A stretch of DNA of 64,000 nt from the NCBI GenBank assembly GCA_030549205.1, contig JAUKTV010000015.1, forward strand, positions 372,001 through 436,000, read 5' to 3'. The stretch is from Apiosordaria backusii (lineage: Eukaryota; Ascomycota; Sordariomycetes; Sordariales; Lasiosphaeriaceae). The position numbers were made by a program, and so were the translations under genes. Under the pieces are notes generated by a model. The model ran no database searches and was not told the origin of the DNA. It was given only the letters and a program-made list of their open reading frames with translations. How positions within the stretch are numbered: the first letter of the stretch is position 1; each line of letters starts with the position of its first letter. Shown piece by piece: positions 23,344-35,184 of this stretch.

Positions 23344-24299
23344 AGCTGTTTTTTTTCTGGAGGAGAGTGATTGTTGTATACCAATGAAAGAGAGAAAGAT
23401 GGAATGGATAGGAATAGCATATGGGGGTAGGATAACACAGGTGTCAAATGTAGAAAACGGAGGGGAACTATTGGGGATGTGTGAAATTGAGGGGCTTCCT
23501 TTTTCTAAACTCCTTTTTTCTATTCTCATATTGGGCGTATTTGAATAGTTGATGAAACATTTCTTCTTGTCAAAGGCTTTATTTGTGATTTGTTTGGTTG
23601 TGGTACAGCAAGAAGCAGAAAAAGCAAGCTGCTCACAACATGTGAACGAGATGTTGTAAAGTTCAACTTCGTAAGGGGAGAAGCGGACGAGTTTGTCACG
23701 CATGAATATGAGCTCAGTTGCCCGCCCACCTTTTGTTTGATTACCTTTCACCACTTCTGCTCAGTAACACAAATCTGAGCCGAGGTATAACCCAGGTGTA
23801 TTATTTTGTCATAGTCCCTTGTTTTAATCTCATTATTCCCTATCATACTGTCCTGTTCATCCCTATAACCAAACTGTCGTGTCATGAATGAGTAGGGGGG
23901 GTATCTCTCTGCCATCCCTTTCTTTCTCTCCCTTCTCTTCTTTCTTTTTAGTCCCATTCGATGAGTGCGAAACCAAGACTTGACCCAAAAAAACCAGAAT
24001 ACAAACCAACATCTTTTTCTCATACAATGAATGCTTGCTTGCTTGTTTTGTTTGTGAATCAAAACTCAACCAGGCAACGCCCCTTACTCCTTTCCCTCCA
24101 GCCAGCCCAGCCTAGCCCAAAAGGGGAGTGTCCTTGGTGCAAACTCCTGTCCCCCGTCCAGAAGTAAAAAAAAAAACACCATAAACGCATAAAAGCAAGA
24201 AAACATTTCGAGTAACCAAAGGTAACCTGATCGATCCGCCGGGTGTCATTGAACAATCACATACCCCGACGGCACCCCCGACCTCGGGTCAGGAGCCAC
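23344..24299. other. Convergent 3' intergenic region (mak-2 / oxr1)
   Basis: Contains the 3' UTRs of both genes. AT-rich patches, including purine and T runs around 23340-23540 and 23900-24180. No gene or repeat element supported. Confidence 0.4.
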
Positions 24300-25427
24300 C
24301 TAAGCCCCAATCACCCACAATTCCACCCCTAGAACCCCAAACTTCTCCCCTTCATCGCTAAGCGGCTCATTGCCAAAAGTCTGGCACGTCGAGCTCACCC
24401 CCTTCTCCAGCCCGCTGTCCACCCAGAGCCCAAACCTCCCGTCGCCGGCCCCCACGGAAAGAAACTGCTGCCCGCAGAGCATGTAGTACTCGTTTACCCC
24501 GCTGTAGGGAAATGCCTTGAACCGGATGGACTGCGCATTGATCTGGTCCGAGGCGGCGTTTGGCTCTGCCTTAATGGTAGTGCTCCTGGCTAGGTCTGGT
24601 GTGTCCTCATTATCGATGAGAGAAGGGGGAGGGGGCAAGGGTGCCTGGACGGAAGCTCTCCAGAGGAAGCACTCGCCTGTGCCGAAGTAATTGGGGGCGA
24701 TGTGAGGGACGTCAGAAAGGTAAGCTCCAAAGGTCTGTTAAAATAGTCACCGGTTAGCTTTTACTTGGCCGCTTAACAGCCTAGAACGGGGATTGGAAAA
24801 ATGGAAGAGGGGAAAACATACACCACCCTCGGTATCCCTCACAGTAAGAACAAAGCCAACCCTCTTCCCCCGGTATCTTTCGCACTTGTCGTATAACGTC
24901 GCCAAGCTCGCCCCGTCCTGATCAAGACTATACACCAGATTCCACTCGTCCACAATCCCCAATCGTGTAGGCACTAGATTCCGCACTTCCTCCGCAATGG
25001 CCGAGGTGAGCAACCTCGCCTCTGTCCTTGTGCGTGCGCTAAAGCCGAGAAGCTGTAGAGGTTCCAACTGCGGTACGCCCATAGGGGAGGGCACTCTGTG
25101 GTGGAAATGCGGAGGCGTGTACATCCCGTCCATGCCCTTGCCCAAGTTCATGCTGTCGTCTTCACCGTCTGGCTGGTACGTGTGCGCGTGTCGGAGAGTG
25201 GGGGGGCTGCTTTCGGTCAATAGGGAGGGAGAGGGTTCGGAACTAAACCGCCGGAATAGCCCGCCCCAGAAGAAGTTGGAAAAATAGGAAGAACCGGCGT
25301 TTTCAGTGTGAGTGGTAGTTGGGGTGATGGCGCCCGGCGAAGATGCCGGAGAGGAATCCGGGTCGGGGGATTGGCGGTTGTGGAGGTTGTGGGATTTCTG
25401 AGAGGTGGAGGAGGCGTAGAAGCTCAT
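24300..25427 (-). CDS. oxr1: TLDc-domain oxidation-resistance protein Oxr1
   Basis: Two exons on the minus strand, 25427-24822 and 24734-24300, encode 346 aa. The first 120 residues are Ser/Pro-rich and likely disordered. The TLDc domain begins near residue 125 (LQLLGFSARTRTEARLLT) and carries the typical WNLVYSLDQDGASLATLY, then TFGAYLSD, GTGECFLWR, GVNEYYMLC, GRFGLWVD and the closing GVLGVELWVIG. TLDc proteins protect against oxidative damage, and yeast Oxr1 promotes V-ATPase disassembly. Donor GTATGT and acceptor AACAG are canonical. The gene converges with mak-2. Confidence 0.93.
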
Positions 25428-26171
25428 CTTGAATTATTTTTCTGGGCAAGTACTGTAAAGGTGTGGCTGGCTGGTGGTGAGGGGTATCGACTTGCAGTAT
25501 GCGTAGCCGAACCGTTAACAGGGAAGAAGCAGCCAAACAGGACCGTTGTAGCTGTATGTTCAGTGGGGATCAGCGAATCTTGCAGGCTGGCAGTAGATCC
25601 GAGATAGCCGTCGATAAGATGGCTGCGATGTGCAGTCAATGTCGATAATGCGGTGGTAGGTAATGGTGGCCATGAATAGGCCTAGTATTTTTGAGTGGTG
25701 ATGTTGTACAGTCGTGTCTTGCGAATGCTGATGACGAGGAGCAAAGGAGCTTTGATTGTTCAACATGGAATGCTTGATCGTCAGGCTGAAGTGGATGGAG
25801 GGGCCTTGCGACAAGATATGGACTGGGCGCGCACTGTGCCTGAGTGCGCTCACTGTGCTAGCGTATGCGGATAGACAGCACAGCAAACACGTAACCGAAA
25901 CACAGAGGTACCTTGGCATTAGACTGCCGAGGTGGTACTTTAGGTAACCGTTAGGTAACCTCGTCCCGAGCAGAAGTACTGGTACCCAATCATGCAACTA
26001 TCGGGGAGACCAGCGGGGTAATCGCTCGAGATCTCGGCATCGTGAACCACTTGGCCATGCCTAAATCTTTCAGGGCAGTGTTCTGGAACCATCACCTGAG
26101 GCTTGGCCTCACGTGAAACTAGCCAGATTTTCAGTGTCTGAATTACCCATACTCTGGTTGGTTAGGCATCT
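25428..26171. promoter_or_regulatory. oxr1 promoter and hem4 3' end
   Basis: No supported coding region. Two tandem copies of TTAGGTAACC with an 11-bp period lie at 25940-25960, close to a GGTACC-rich patch (25908-25985). Confidence 0.4.
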
Positions 26172-27121
26172 CTATTGAGTTCTGCTATAGCCTGTGATGG
26201 CATCCCAAACCCCTTCTGGACTGGGCTGCTCCGCGGACACTTCTGGTTCGTACCCAAAGTTGTGAATTAGATGATCTCGGGTCGTCGGTCCAATGGTAGC
26301 AATATACGTGCTCCGGCTTGACTCCTTCGGCTTGGCCTTGCCGCTGCTCTCATCCAAAAGATCTAATGCGCTGAGCATGCTGTCGCATCCGCTGGGAGAG
26401 AAGACAACGACCCATCTCCGCGGTCGGTCAGCCGTGACCTTGAGACGCTGCGAGAAGTCGTCCCTAAACGACTTCATCTCGCCCGTGCCATAGATGACCA
26501 CCTCATCCACCTGCCAGCCTGCTCCAGTCAGAACCTTGGGGATGATATCCCTCCTCTTGTCACCAACGAGAAAGAGCAAAGCGGGCACAGACTCTCGTTC
26601 CTTGTACCACGCCCGATAGTGGTCAAGAATATAAGAAGCCAGAATCGCGCCGTTTCCTGTATGGTCCCCAAAGACCTGAAGAGATGGGACCTGAGGGACG
26701 GCCTTCAAGGCGCGGGTTGTAGCGGGGCCGACGCTGTAGACGGGAATGTCCTGGAGAAATGGCCAGTTATCTTCACCTACAATTTGCTCACCTTTAGCTT
26801 CTCAGTCATTCACAAGCCTGCCGAGCTTCGGTGAGTCTCACCTCTCCCTTCCTCGACAAGCTTAGTGAAGGCCTCGACAGCACGCTGGGAAGTAAAGATC
26901 ATGCCACCGTACTTTTTGTCTTCGGCCCTGCCTATTTGTCGGTTTTCGAGAATCCCGCGCACCTTGGACATGCCTTGATCGTCGAACTGGTGTTCAAGCA
27001 CAGGAACAAACTCGGGCGCATATTCGCAGCCAGTATGATCAGGAACCGAGAACTTCTCTTCATAAGCGTCGCCCGGAGAAGACTTTGTCTTGAGGAGGTA
27101 TAACGGTATTTTGGGTGACAT
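26172..27121 (-). CDS. hem4: Uroporphyrinogen-III synthase
   Basis: Two exons on the minus strand, 27121-26842 and 26776-26172, encode 294 aa. The HEM4 fold is visible: N-terminal YLLKTKS, then IFTSQRAVEAF, the linker VYSVGPATTRAL, the second-domain turn GDHTGNGAILASY, LFLVGDKRRDIIP, VVIYGT, VVVFSPSGCDSML and the C-terminal IATIGPTTRDHL. It closes and inverts ring D of hydroxymethylbilane to give uroporphyrinogen III, the fourth step of haem synthesis, in the cytosol. The intron (GTGAGA...TTGTAG) keeps frame. It is divergent from erv1 across 374 bp that holds a palindromic CCAAT element. Confidence 0.93.
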
Positions 27122-27495
27122 TGTTGCTGAGTTTCGGAGAGCCTGTTCGATGTGATGTGGCCTTCGTTTCTTCTCCAAAAGTCTTGTCGAGAGAAAAGGG
27201 GAGCTTTTAAACCGGGATGGGATGAAATCCAGAACATCGAAAGCGGCATCCAGTAGGACGTGTGTCACCGCCCCACCAGAGCTTTATCGATAACACTCTG
27301 TCGCGGGGACCCTGGCCCCTGTTCATCGCAAAGCTCACAGGGGGTTCCAATGGCCTGGAATTCGCAATTGGAAATTTCCAATGTTCGACAGCTGACAAAT
27401 GAAGCAAACTCGAGAGCCTTTGATATTCGGATCGCCAACTTCTCCAAACACCGTCAGCTGTCCCACACATACGCGCCTCTTCGTCCAGACTCACA
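27122..27495. promoter_or_regulatory. Divergent promoter, hem4 / erv1
   Basis: A compact 374-bp bidirectional promoter. Its main feature is the perfect palindrome at 27367-27382, described separately. The CT/purine content is otherwise unremarkable. Confidence 0.6.
27367..27382. promoter_or_regulatory. 16-bp perfect palindrome with two CCAAT boxes
   Basis: ATTGGAAATTTCCAAT is identical on both strands, so one CCAAT box lies on each strand, separated by AAATTT-type centre bases. It sits 114 bases from the erv1 ATG and 246 from the hem4 ATG. In fungi CCAAT is bound by the Hap2/3/5 (CBC) complex, which controls respiration, haem and iron genes; binding here is inference. Confidence 0.55.
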
Positions 27496-28109
27496 ATGGC
27501 AGACGACACCCAAGATCGAGACCCACAGGTCACCTCAACCGCGCCCACCAGCACAGCAAGCCAACCCCTCCCTAAAGGCGTAGTCCTAGGCAAAGATGGC
27601 AAACCGTACGCAAATTCCTACCCCTACCCTCCATTCAAAATTCCCTTCTAACACCCTCCAGATGCCGCTCCTGCACCGCCGGCGCCGACTTCGCAGCCTG
27701 GGCCTCCCAAGCCAAAACCATGACCGCTCTCTCCACCGGCAAACCCCTTCCCGTCGTCAAAAAACGAACAGATTGTCCCCCCGACGTCGTAGCCCTCGGG
27801 CGCTCCTCCTGGACCCTCCTCCACTCCATCGCAGCCACCTACCCCGAAAGACCAACGCCTTCTGAGCAATCCGACGTCATTTCCTTTATGAAGCTCTTCT
27901 CAAAGTTGTACCCTTGCTGGGTATGCGCTGAGGATTTCCAGTCGTATATCGAACGGAAACAGATCAAGGCTGGGAGTCGGGATGAGTTTGGGAATTGGCT
28001 GTGTGAGGCGCATAATGAGGTGAACAGGAAACTGGGGAAGAAGACTTTTGACTGCAGCAGGTGGTTGGAGAGGTGGAGGGATGGGTGGAAGGATGGGAGT
28101 TGTGACTGA
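27496..28109 (+). CDS. erv1: FAD-linked mitochondrial sulfhydryl oxidase Erv1
   Basis: Two exons, 27496-27605 and 27662-28109, encode 185 aa (yeast Erv1 189). The shuttle disulfide is C38-R-S-C41, the same motif as in yeast, split by the intron just upstream. The FAD domain starts near residue 75 with LGRSSWTLLHSIAATYP; the active-site disulfide is Y120-P-C122-W-V-C125, followed by the CEAHNEVNRKLGK helix. It re-oxidises Mia40 in the intermembrane space and passes electrons to cytochrome c. The sequence upstream of the shuttle motif is Ser/Thr/Pro-rich and has no classical presequence, as expected for this protein. Confidence 0.95.
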
Positions 28110-28868
28110 GGCGGGGGAGGAGTGGTCAGGGGGTGTGGTGTGATGATGTTGTACGACTTTGATGATGGGCGATGTACGAGTAAACAAACAATGGGGGCTG
28201 GTTCGGGTGTTCAGACGGATTGGAAATGCATGAGATGGGGCGTTGGGGTTATGTTGGTGTGTATCGTCATTTTCTTGTTTTTTTGCTATATGGTTGGTCA
28301 TGGGCGGCTCGTCACTTCTCAGTCATATACCCGGCGCATATAGAAGTCGTTCTAGACTTTATGATATTCAAAATTTGTGTCAAACAGGACCCCCTCCGGA
28401 TTTCAATCCAGGCTCATCCGGCACATCTCGGCCGATCGGCACCCTCCCGGACCGTGACGGGAACGGCGCACTTACATCCCCGGAACCGGTCCGGCCCACT
28501 TTCAAAACTCCATGACATCACCCCTCGATAATGAGAGTCAATGAGCAACCGCTTCGCCCGGAATAACGGCCGCCATGATCTTGTCTGTTTGCCTGTTTCC
28601 GCGACTATGTTGTCATTCCTGCGCATTCCTTACCATTTCCCCAACGTCCTAGCGGGTCAAGAGTGGTCTGATTGTTCTTGCTTTGCGGTCAGATCAACGG
28701 CATAGCATCTCCATGTGAATTGTTCAAGTCTAAGCAAATTGATATTTTATTTGCGCTGAGGTAGACCCGAACTACTTGGTTGCTCTGCTTCTTCATTAAT
28801 CAGGACCAACGATTCACCTGCCACCAAGAACTCCCATATTTCTGTCTCCCAACCCAAAGCCGCTGAAA
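28110..28868. promoter_or_regulatory. erv1 3' end and pyruvate decarboxylase promoter
   Basis: No coding region supported. The last 130 bases before the pdc start are A/T-richer with a possible leader; I see no clear repeat or box. Confidence 0.35.
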
Positions 28869-30709
28869 ATGGCTATCGACATCAGAACACAAGCCTTGAA
28901 GAAGCCAATTCCGGTGGCCCACTATCTGTTCAACAGATTGTATGAAATCGGCATTAGGTCCGTCCATGGATTACCCGGTGACTTCAACTTGGTCGCTCTG
29001 GACTACATCCCCAAGGCCAAGTTGAAGTGGGTCGGCAGCGTCAATGAGCTCAATGCTGGTATGTATTCTTCACACAACAAGGAGGGGCATGGATAGCTTA
29101 TCAGACTATAGCCTATGCCGCCGACGGCTATGCCCGAGCACTGGGCATCTCAGCTCTCGTCACTACCTTTGGCGTGGGCGAGCTTTCCGCCGTGAACGGT
29201 GTTGCCGGCGCCTACTCTGAGCATGTCCCCGTCGTGCACATCGTCGGCTGCCCGTCGACCATCTCCCAACGTAATGGCATGCTGCTGCACCACACTCTCG
29301 GCAATGGCGACTTTAACGTGTTCGCCAACATGAGCTCCCAAATCTCCTGCAATGTTGCTCGCCTGAACAACCCAGCTGAGATCGCCGAACAAATCGACTT
29401 TGCTTTGCGCGAGTGCTGGATCCATAGCCGACCTGTTTACATCATGCTCCCCACTGACATGGTCGAGAAGCAGATCGAAGGTGCCCGCCTCGACACCCCC
29501 ATTGACTTATCAGACCCACCGAATGAGACCGAGAGAGAAGACTACGTCGTGGATGTTGTCCTGCGGTATCTTCATGCCGCAAAGAACCCAATCATCTTGG
29601 TCGATGCATGCGCTATCCGGCATAGATGTCTGGACGAGGTGCGTGACCTGGTCGACAAGACGAAGCTCCCTGTTTTCGTGACGCCCATGGGGAAGGGGGC
29701 TGTCAATGAAACCTCACCTACGTATGGCGGTGTTTACGCGGGCTCAGGATCACAGCCCGCTGTGCAGGACCTAGTGGAATCATCAGACCTAGTTCTTTCG
29801 ATTGGCTCTTTGAAGAGTGATTTCAACACGACCGGTTTCTCGTACCGCACTTCTCAGCTGAATACCATTGACTTCCACAGCGACCACTGCAAAGTTAGGT
29901 ACTCCGAGTATCCTGGTGTCGCCATGAAGGGAGTTCTTCGCAAGCTGGTTGAGCGCGTTGACACGACAAAGCTGTCCAATGAAAAGCTCGCCCCAAAGGT
30001 GGTCAACGAGGTTTCCGAGAACCGGGATGATTCTGAGACGATCACCCAGGCCTTCTTCTGGCCGCGCGTGGGAGAGTACTTCAAGGAGAAGGATCTGGTG
30101 GTTACTGAGACGGGAACATCCAACTTTGGTATTTGGGAGAGCAAGTTCCCTCCCGACGTTGTGGGCGTCACACAGATCCTTTGGGGCAGTATCGGCTGGT
30201 CCGTGGGGGCTGCTCAGGGAGTTGCGATGGCTGTCAAGGATATGGAAGAGGACCGCCGCACGATCTTGTTTGTCGGAGATGGATCGTTTCAGCTCACTGC
30301 ACAGGAAGTATCGACGATGCTCAAACACAAGCTCAGAGTCACAATGTGAGTTTATCTCCTATCTGGAGGGTGGTCTTACCAGCAAGATACTGACATACTC
30401 GTAAGCTTCCTCATCTACAACGACGGGTACACCATCGAGCGGTGCATCCACGGCATGGAAGCCGAATACAACGACATCAGCCGGTGGAATTACACCGAGA
30501 TCCCAACCGTGTTTGGCGCAACCGACAAGGAGGTCGGGAAGCACATCATCAAGACCAAGACCGAGCTCGAGAAGCTGTTGGCGGACAAGGATTTCAATGA
30601 AGCAAAGGGTTTGCAATTTGTCGAGTTGTGGATGCCCAAGCACGATGCTCCGCGAGCACTGAAGCTGACAGCTGAGCAATCAGCGAGGAACAATGCTCTT
30701 ATGGAGTAG
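28869..30709 (+). CDS. pdc: Pyruvate decarboxylase
   Basis: Three exons, 28869-29058, 29112-30345 and 30406-30709, encode 575 aa, the usual length. All ThDP-enzyme landmarks are present: catalytic Glu60 in VNELNAAYAADGYAR (across intron 1), the twin histidines H123-H124 in LLHHTLGNGDF, and the ThDP/Mg motif starting G452-D-G-S and ending in NDGYTIE across intron 2. It converts pyruvate to acetaldehyde and CO2 in the cytosol. The Neurospora orthologue (CFP) also assembles into cytoplasmic filaments; whether this one does is unknown. Splice sites are canonical except that the second acceptor reads CGTAAG. Confidence 0.96.
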
Positions 30710-31169
30710 ATGTTGTTTTTAAGTCTTTCAAAAGTTGGATAAAAATCAGATAGAGCTCCAATCTAGCCCATTCTCTTGCCCTCGATTCCATCTGTTCTCT
30801 CCCATCGTGCCTTCCATTTTTATTGGAATCTCTAAAAAGGGGTAAACAGGGGTAAACACGTGACCAAACTTAAATCTCAAACCTGCTTTTGGTGTCACTT
30901 GGTTGCAAATTGAGCGCGAACAACATTCGAAAATTCACATCATCCATCTTCCTATCTCACATCTGCGAAAAAAAAAGTTGCGATCTCTACGTCGTCTGAT
31001 ACACCCTCTTGCTCAGACTTTACTCATCCAACGTCAAAGCCCATTTCTGGCAGTTGGTTAAACCCTGCCAAGACTTCCAACCTTCAACGACACAGACGGC
31101 AACGGGCAAAAAAACCTGGTTCTCGATTGTGCGTCAACCCAAAAGCCAAAAAGCATCGCCCACGCAAAA
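30710..31169. promoter_or_regulatory. pdc 3' end and tan1 promoter/leader
   Basis: A 460-bp gap holding the pdc 3' UTR and the tan1 leader, which is A/C-rich with an A-run near 30968. No ORF supported. Confidence 0.35.
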
Positions 31170-32621
31170 ATGACGGGAAGCGGCAAGAGAAAGGACGCGC
31201 CAACTGGCGGTGGCGGGGCGCAGCAAGCTAAGAAGAAAAAGGTATGCGGAAACGAATGGGTGAGAAGTGTGAGCCTTTTGTGAGGGTTCTCGCTCGCGTC
31301 CTCTCGTACCCACTATGAGCAGAGTCCATCCAGGCCAGGCATTTTGACAACTGCAAACACCGGGAAGGTGATTCCTTAGTGCACGTTTTGGTATTTAAGT
31401 TCCAAGCATTGACACATTACATATGTGTTTTGAGATTTATATGTTTCATTCACTTACTCTCTCATGCATCATACCGCTGTATATACATCACGTAAGGAGA
31501 TGCTAACCTATCCGGTATAAAACAGGCGGGAGGCAATGCAGGAAAGTGGAAGACGCCCCATCATATGGCCAAGGCGGCCACGCATCAAGAAGCGAACCTC
31601 CAGCCAGGAGAGCCAGGCATCTGGATAACATGTGCGCGGCACCAGGAGTCCAAGGCGGCGAGGGAGATTGGGGTGTTGTTTGCCGAGGTGGGTGTACCAC
31701 ATTCCGGGGCTGGATGAGTGAATACTTACCGAGATATGCACACAGTATGCAGACAAGATGTATGGCATCAAGGGGGTTCATGACGCCGAGAAGAAAGACG
31801 GTGACGATGACGAGGATGCAGACGATATTGAAGCCGCCATCAAGAAGGAAGTGGAGGCTTTGAATGCCAACAGAAAGGGCACTGACGGCGGCCACAACAT
31901 GACGCCTTTAAAGATGAATGTGGACTGCTTGATGTTCGTCAAGACGAAGCCACCAATCGACCCAGTGGCCTTTGTCAGGCGTATCGTCGAGGACGCAAAG
32001 TTCGCTAGTGAAACTGGCCAGATGAAATGTCGCTACGTCAACCGGCTGACACCGGTGAGCGTCACGGGCAAGGCCACGGAACAGGGCCTCGAGGCGGTAG
32101 CCAGGGAGGCTCTCGCTCCGTTCTTCGACTTGAGTGGAAAGAAAGCAGGTCTTGAAACATCCAAGACGGAAACCGAGGGCGGAAATGAGGCCGCTGATAC
32201 CAAAGCCAATGAAGTCGGAAGCGAGGAGAAGCCATCGAATGAGGCTGCCCAATCAACCGAAAAGGGATTCACAGTGAGTTGTTCTGTCATGCATGCTGTT
32301 CTCGTGTCTTGATGCTAATATGTTTCCCAGTTCGCCATCCGGCCGAGCGTACGCAACAATAGCTCGCTAAAGAGGGATGTTGTGATCAATACTATCGCTA
32401 TGCTTATCAATGATGAGCGCCACAAAGTCAACCTGACCTCTCCGGACAAAGTCATCCTGGTCGACGTGTACCAAAAAGTGTGCGGTATCAGCGTCGTTGA
32501 CGGTGACTGGGAAGAGCTCAAGCGGTACAACCTGACAGAGCTGTATGGTCAAGGCCAGGGCAGCAAGGAGAAGGAGAAGGAAAAGGAAAAGGATGGAGCC
32601 ACTGGCGGAGGGAGTGATTAG
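31170..32621 (+). CDS. tan1: THUMP-domain tRNA acetylation adaptor Tan1
   Basis: Four exons: 31170-31241, 31526-31687, 31746-32273, 32331-32621; 350 aa. A short basic N-terminus (KRKDAP, KKKK) leads to GIWITCARHQESKAAREIGVLFAEYADKMYG, which starts the N-terminal domain. The THUMP part follows: LMFVKTKPPIDPVAFVRRI, CRYVNRLTPVSVTG, an acidic Glu/Ala/Lys insert, then FAIRPSVRNNSSLKRDVVINTIA and VILVDVYQKVCGISVV. Tan1 (human THUMPD1) binds tRNA and works with the acetyltransferase Kre33/NAT10 to make N4-acetylcytidine at position 12 of tRNA-Leu and tRNA-Ser. Intron 1 is 284 nt, longer than most here. The C-terminus is a Lys/Glu repeat. Confidence 0.92.
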
Positions 32622-35184
32622 AGACGGATGGCAAAGATGGGAATCTGCATCTTTCATGATGGGCAGCAGAAATCCATGGCAAGTGGTTGGAGGAGGTCCG
32701 AGATGCAGATGTCAGAGGGCGACGCTAAGCCCTATTCAAGATAAATTTGACGAGCCGGGCAGCAGTCCCGTGCAGATGCAACCCCTGCCTTGGGGGTTGA
32801 CAGCAGCGAAGCAGACCGCTATACGGCCCGTGACCCCTCGCGGCTCATCCCCAAGCGTACCAAAACAGTGGAACAGCACGGGGGTGTGGGTGTGGGTAAT
32901 GTTGAATAGCCGCCTCCAACGTTGCTTTGTCCGGGCGTTGACGTTACATAAGTCAGAAAAAGAAACAGCGGTACCGGTGTGCATTCTTGGGCAACAACAA
33001 GATTGAACACCACAGAGTTGACGTGAAGTAAAGCTGAAACTGGAGAGACAAGGAGTCACAAAGACAGCTCGAACCTAGAAGCAAGGAATAGCGTACACGA
33101 CACCCAGCTCTTGGTGGCTCTTAATATCTTGTCTGGAGCTCCTAGCTCTGGACTTAGAAGCTAGAAGTGTGCCGCAAAGTTCGAGGTCCGTCTTGGGAGC
33201 TGTTCCCGGGTGTTTTCGCTTAGCATGGACCAATCACCAAATCCCCGGCTCGCTTATTTGTGCGCCTTTGCTTCTTCCCCCAACCGCGGGTTTTGGGTGG
33301 CATTTCTCCATGTGTTTTGTTGGAGATGCTTTGGGGGACTTTTGTTTCTGAACTTGCGGATATAAGCTTCTTCCACCCCGTGACGGGAATGCCGCATTCA
33401 GCATCCGTGGTGCAGAGCGAAACATTTACCTTATTGAGACGGTGGCATTGCTTTCTCGCGTCTTGCAGGGTCCCAAGTTCGCTTGTTGTTGCCTGACGGG
33501 GGACATCTGACCGCTCTCCAGCATCGGCCATTGCATCAACGAGTGGCATTTCCATTCTCCATTCTCTTTTTATCCTCGTGTGTGAGTGCTCACCGAGCAC
33601 CTTTTTGGCCAGCACCTTCCTGTTTCGAATATGGGGTCATCTCGATAAATGTGGTGGTTCGGCATCGCATCTGCACGGCAGTGGTTGAGCACCTCTATGA
33701 CACACGGGAGATGAATAATAATACTCTACAGTGGTAGTAACCCACGGGGGCGGTCTGGAGATGACGGATGCGTGGTTGCGAGGTGTTGCACAACCTTCGT
33801 GCTATATCAAAGGGTGTCCGGGCGCTGCTGCAGCCGCTGCATGCTGTACCACCCCAGGGAACCTGGCAGACGGTTTCGATATGATCAATGTCTCTGATGG
33901 CCACGGGCCACGGATGTGATCTGACGTGTCTGGCATCTGAGATAATGTCTCTCTTGAGCCCTGCGCTACGCAGTGCCTAGCATATCAGGCCTGTAGCATA
34001 CATTGTATGTACACAGTGGTGTTGCTGGCGGTTGCCGAGAGGCTCATAACATGCCCCTGCCCAGTACTTACAGGGTGATGATATGGAACTTTCCATGGAA
34101 CCTAAGCCAGCGACTCGCGATCTGGACGAGACCGAGACGGCTGTTGTGTTCTCCACGACTCAGGAACCATCTCGGGATCCATTCGGGATACCCTGGGTGC
34201 CCCGGTTAAGTTTGTTTTAGCGGACAGCAACGGGGGGTGACGGGGATGTCGGAGGTGTGGTTGAATGCTTAGCCCCTTCCCAGAAGCCACCCGTCAACCA
34301 AGCGTCTCATCTAGCGAAGCCAGGGCCGCCACTTTTGTGATGCTTGTCGACGACCTGGGAAGCAGCTATTCCAGGTATTTTGTTCCCGTGTTCTATGAAT
34401 ACACAGGATGACGCGCCTCTCTCTGGAGGCATGTCTCGGCTGCATCGCACAAGTGGTTACATGCCCTTCGGCTGTGGCTGACGTGCTGTCGTCCCTCTCG
34501 GGGAGTAGCGTGCAAATTATTGTGATGTATGCGGCCAGGCTGTCAAGGTAAAGGCTGGCTCGGGCTGGGCCTTGGTGCTGCTTTCTCGCTTCACAGCAAA
34601 CCTTATTCGTCCGGCCTGCATTCTTCGCTCCGGCCATGTGGGCTGCTTGGCAGAGGCAGATCCATTCATCACACAACCGCCTGGTCATCGTGGTTTTTTC
34701 ATGTGTACATCCCTATCTGTTTTGGAGCTAGACCTGAGGGCAATAATGACTGTAATAATAGCAATGGATAATAGCATCGAGCCTCCTCGCCCTCGCGCCC
34801 GCTCCCGCTTCCAACATCATGCCCGGCCTCCATCCACATAGTTTACTCCGTCCCTGAGTACATGCGGTTTGGTGTTGGTGACATTCTGATATCCCTGTTT
34901 TGCTGTACCAAGTGTACCCAGTGACTTCTGCTCAATGGCCTTGTTCTTTGTAGCGGAGCGGCAAGACTGACAAGGCATGGAATCGGGAACCCATAAGGGC
35001 CGCAGCTCGCTCGCTTGAAGATACTGCTTATTGTCTCCTGCCCCTTTGTTAAGCCCCGTCAAATCTGAAGTACACACAACATATATGAGGTACTTGTCTC
35101 TTTGGAAAACACCCGTCGACACAGGTAATCACGCTAGTCCGCTCTGTCAGGGGCGTCAGACACAACTAAACGACGACAGACAAG
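32622..35184. other. 2.6-kb gene-free region
   Basis: Between tan1 and the APH-like gene I find no frame with family features, no tRNA-like B box, and no clear inverted or tandem repeat. It presumably holds the tan1 3' UTR and the next promoter; a non-coding transcript cannot be excluded. Confidence 0.35.

Noticed and set aside
25560..25997. 145-codon minus-strand frame between oxr1 and hem4
   Set aside because: No domain and contains promoter-like repeats; not supported as a gene.
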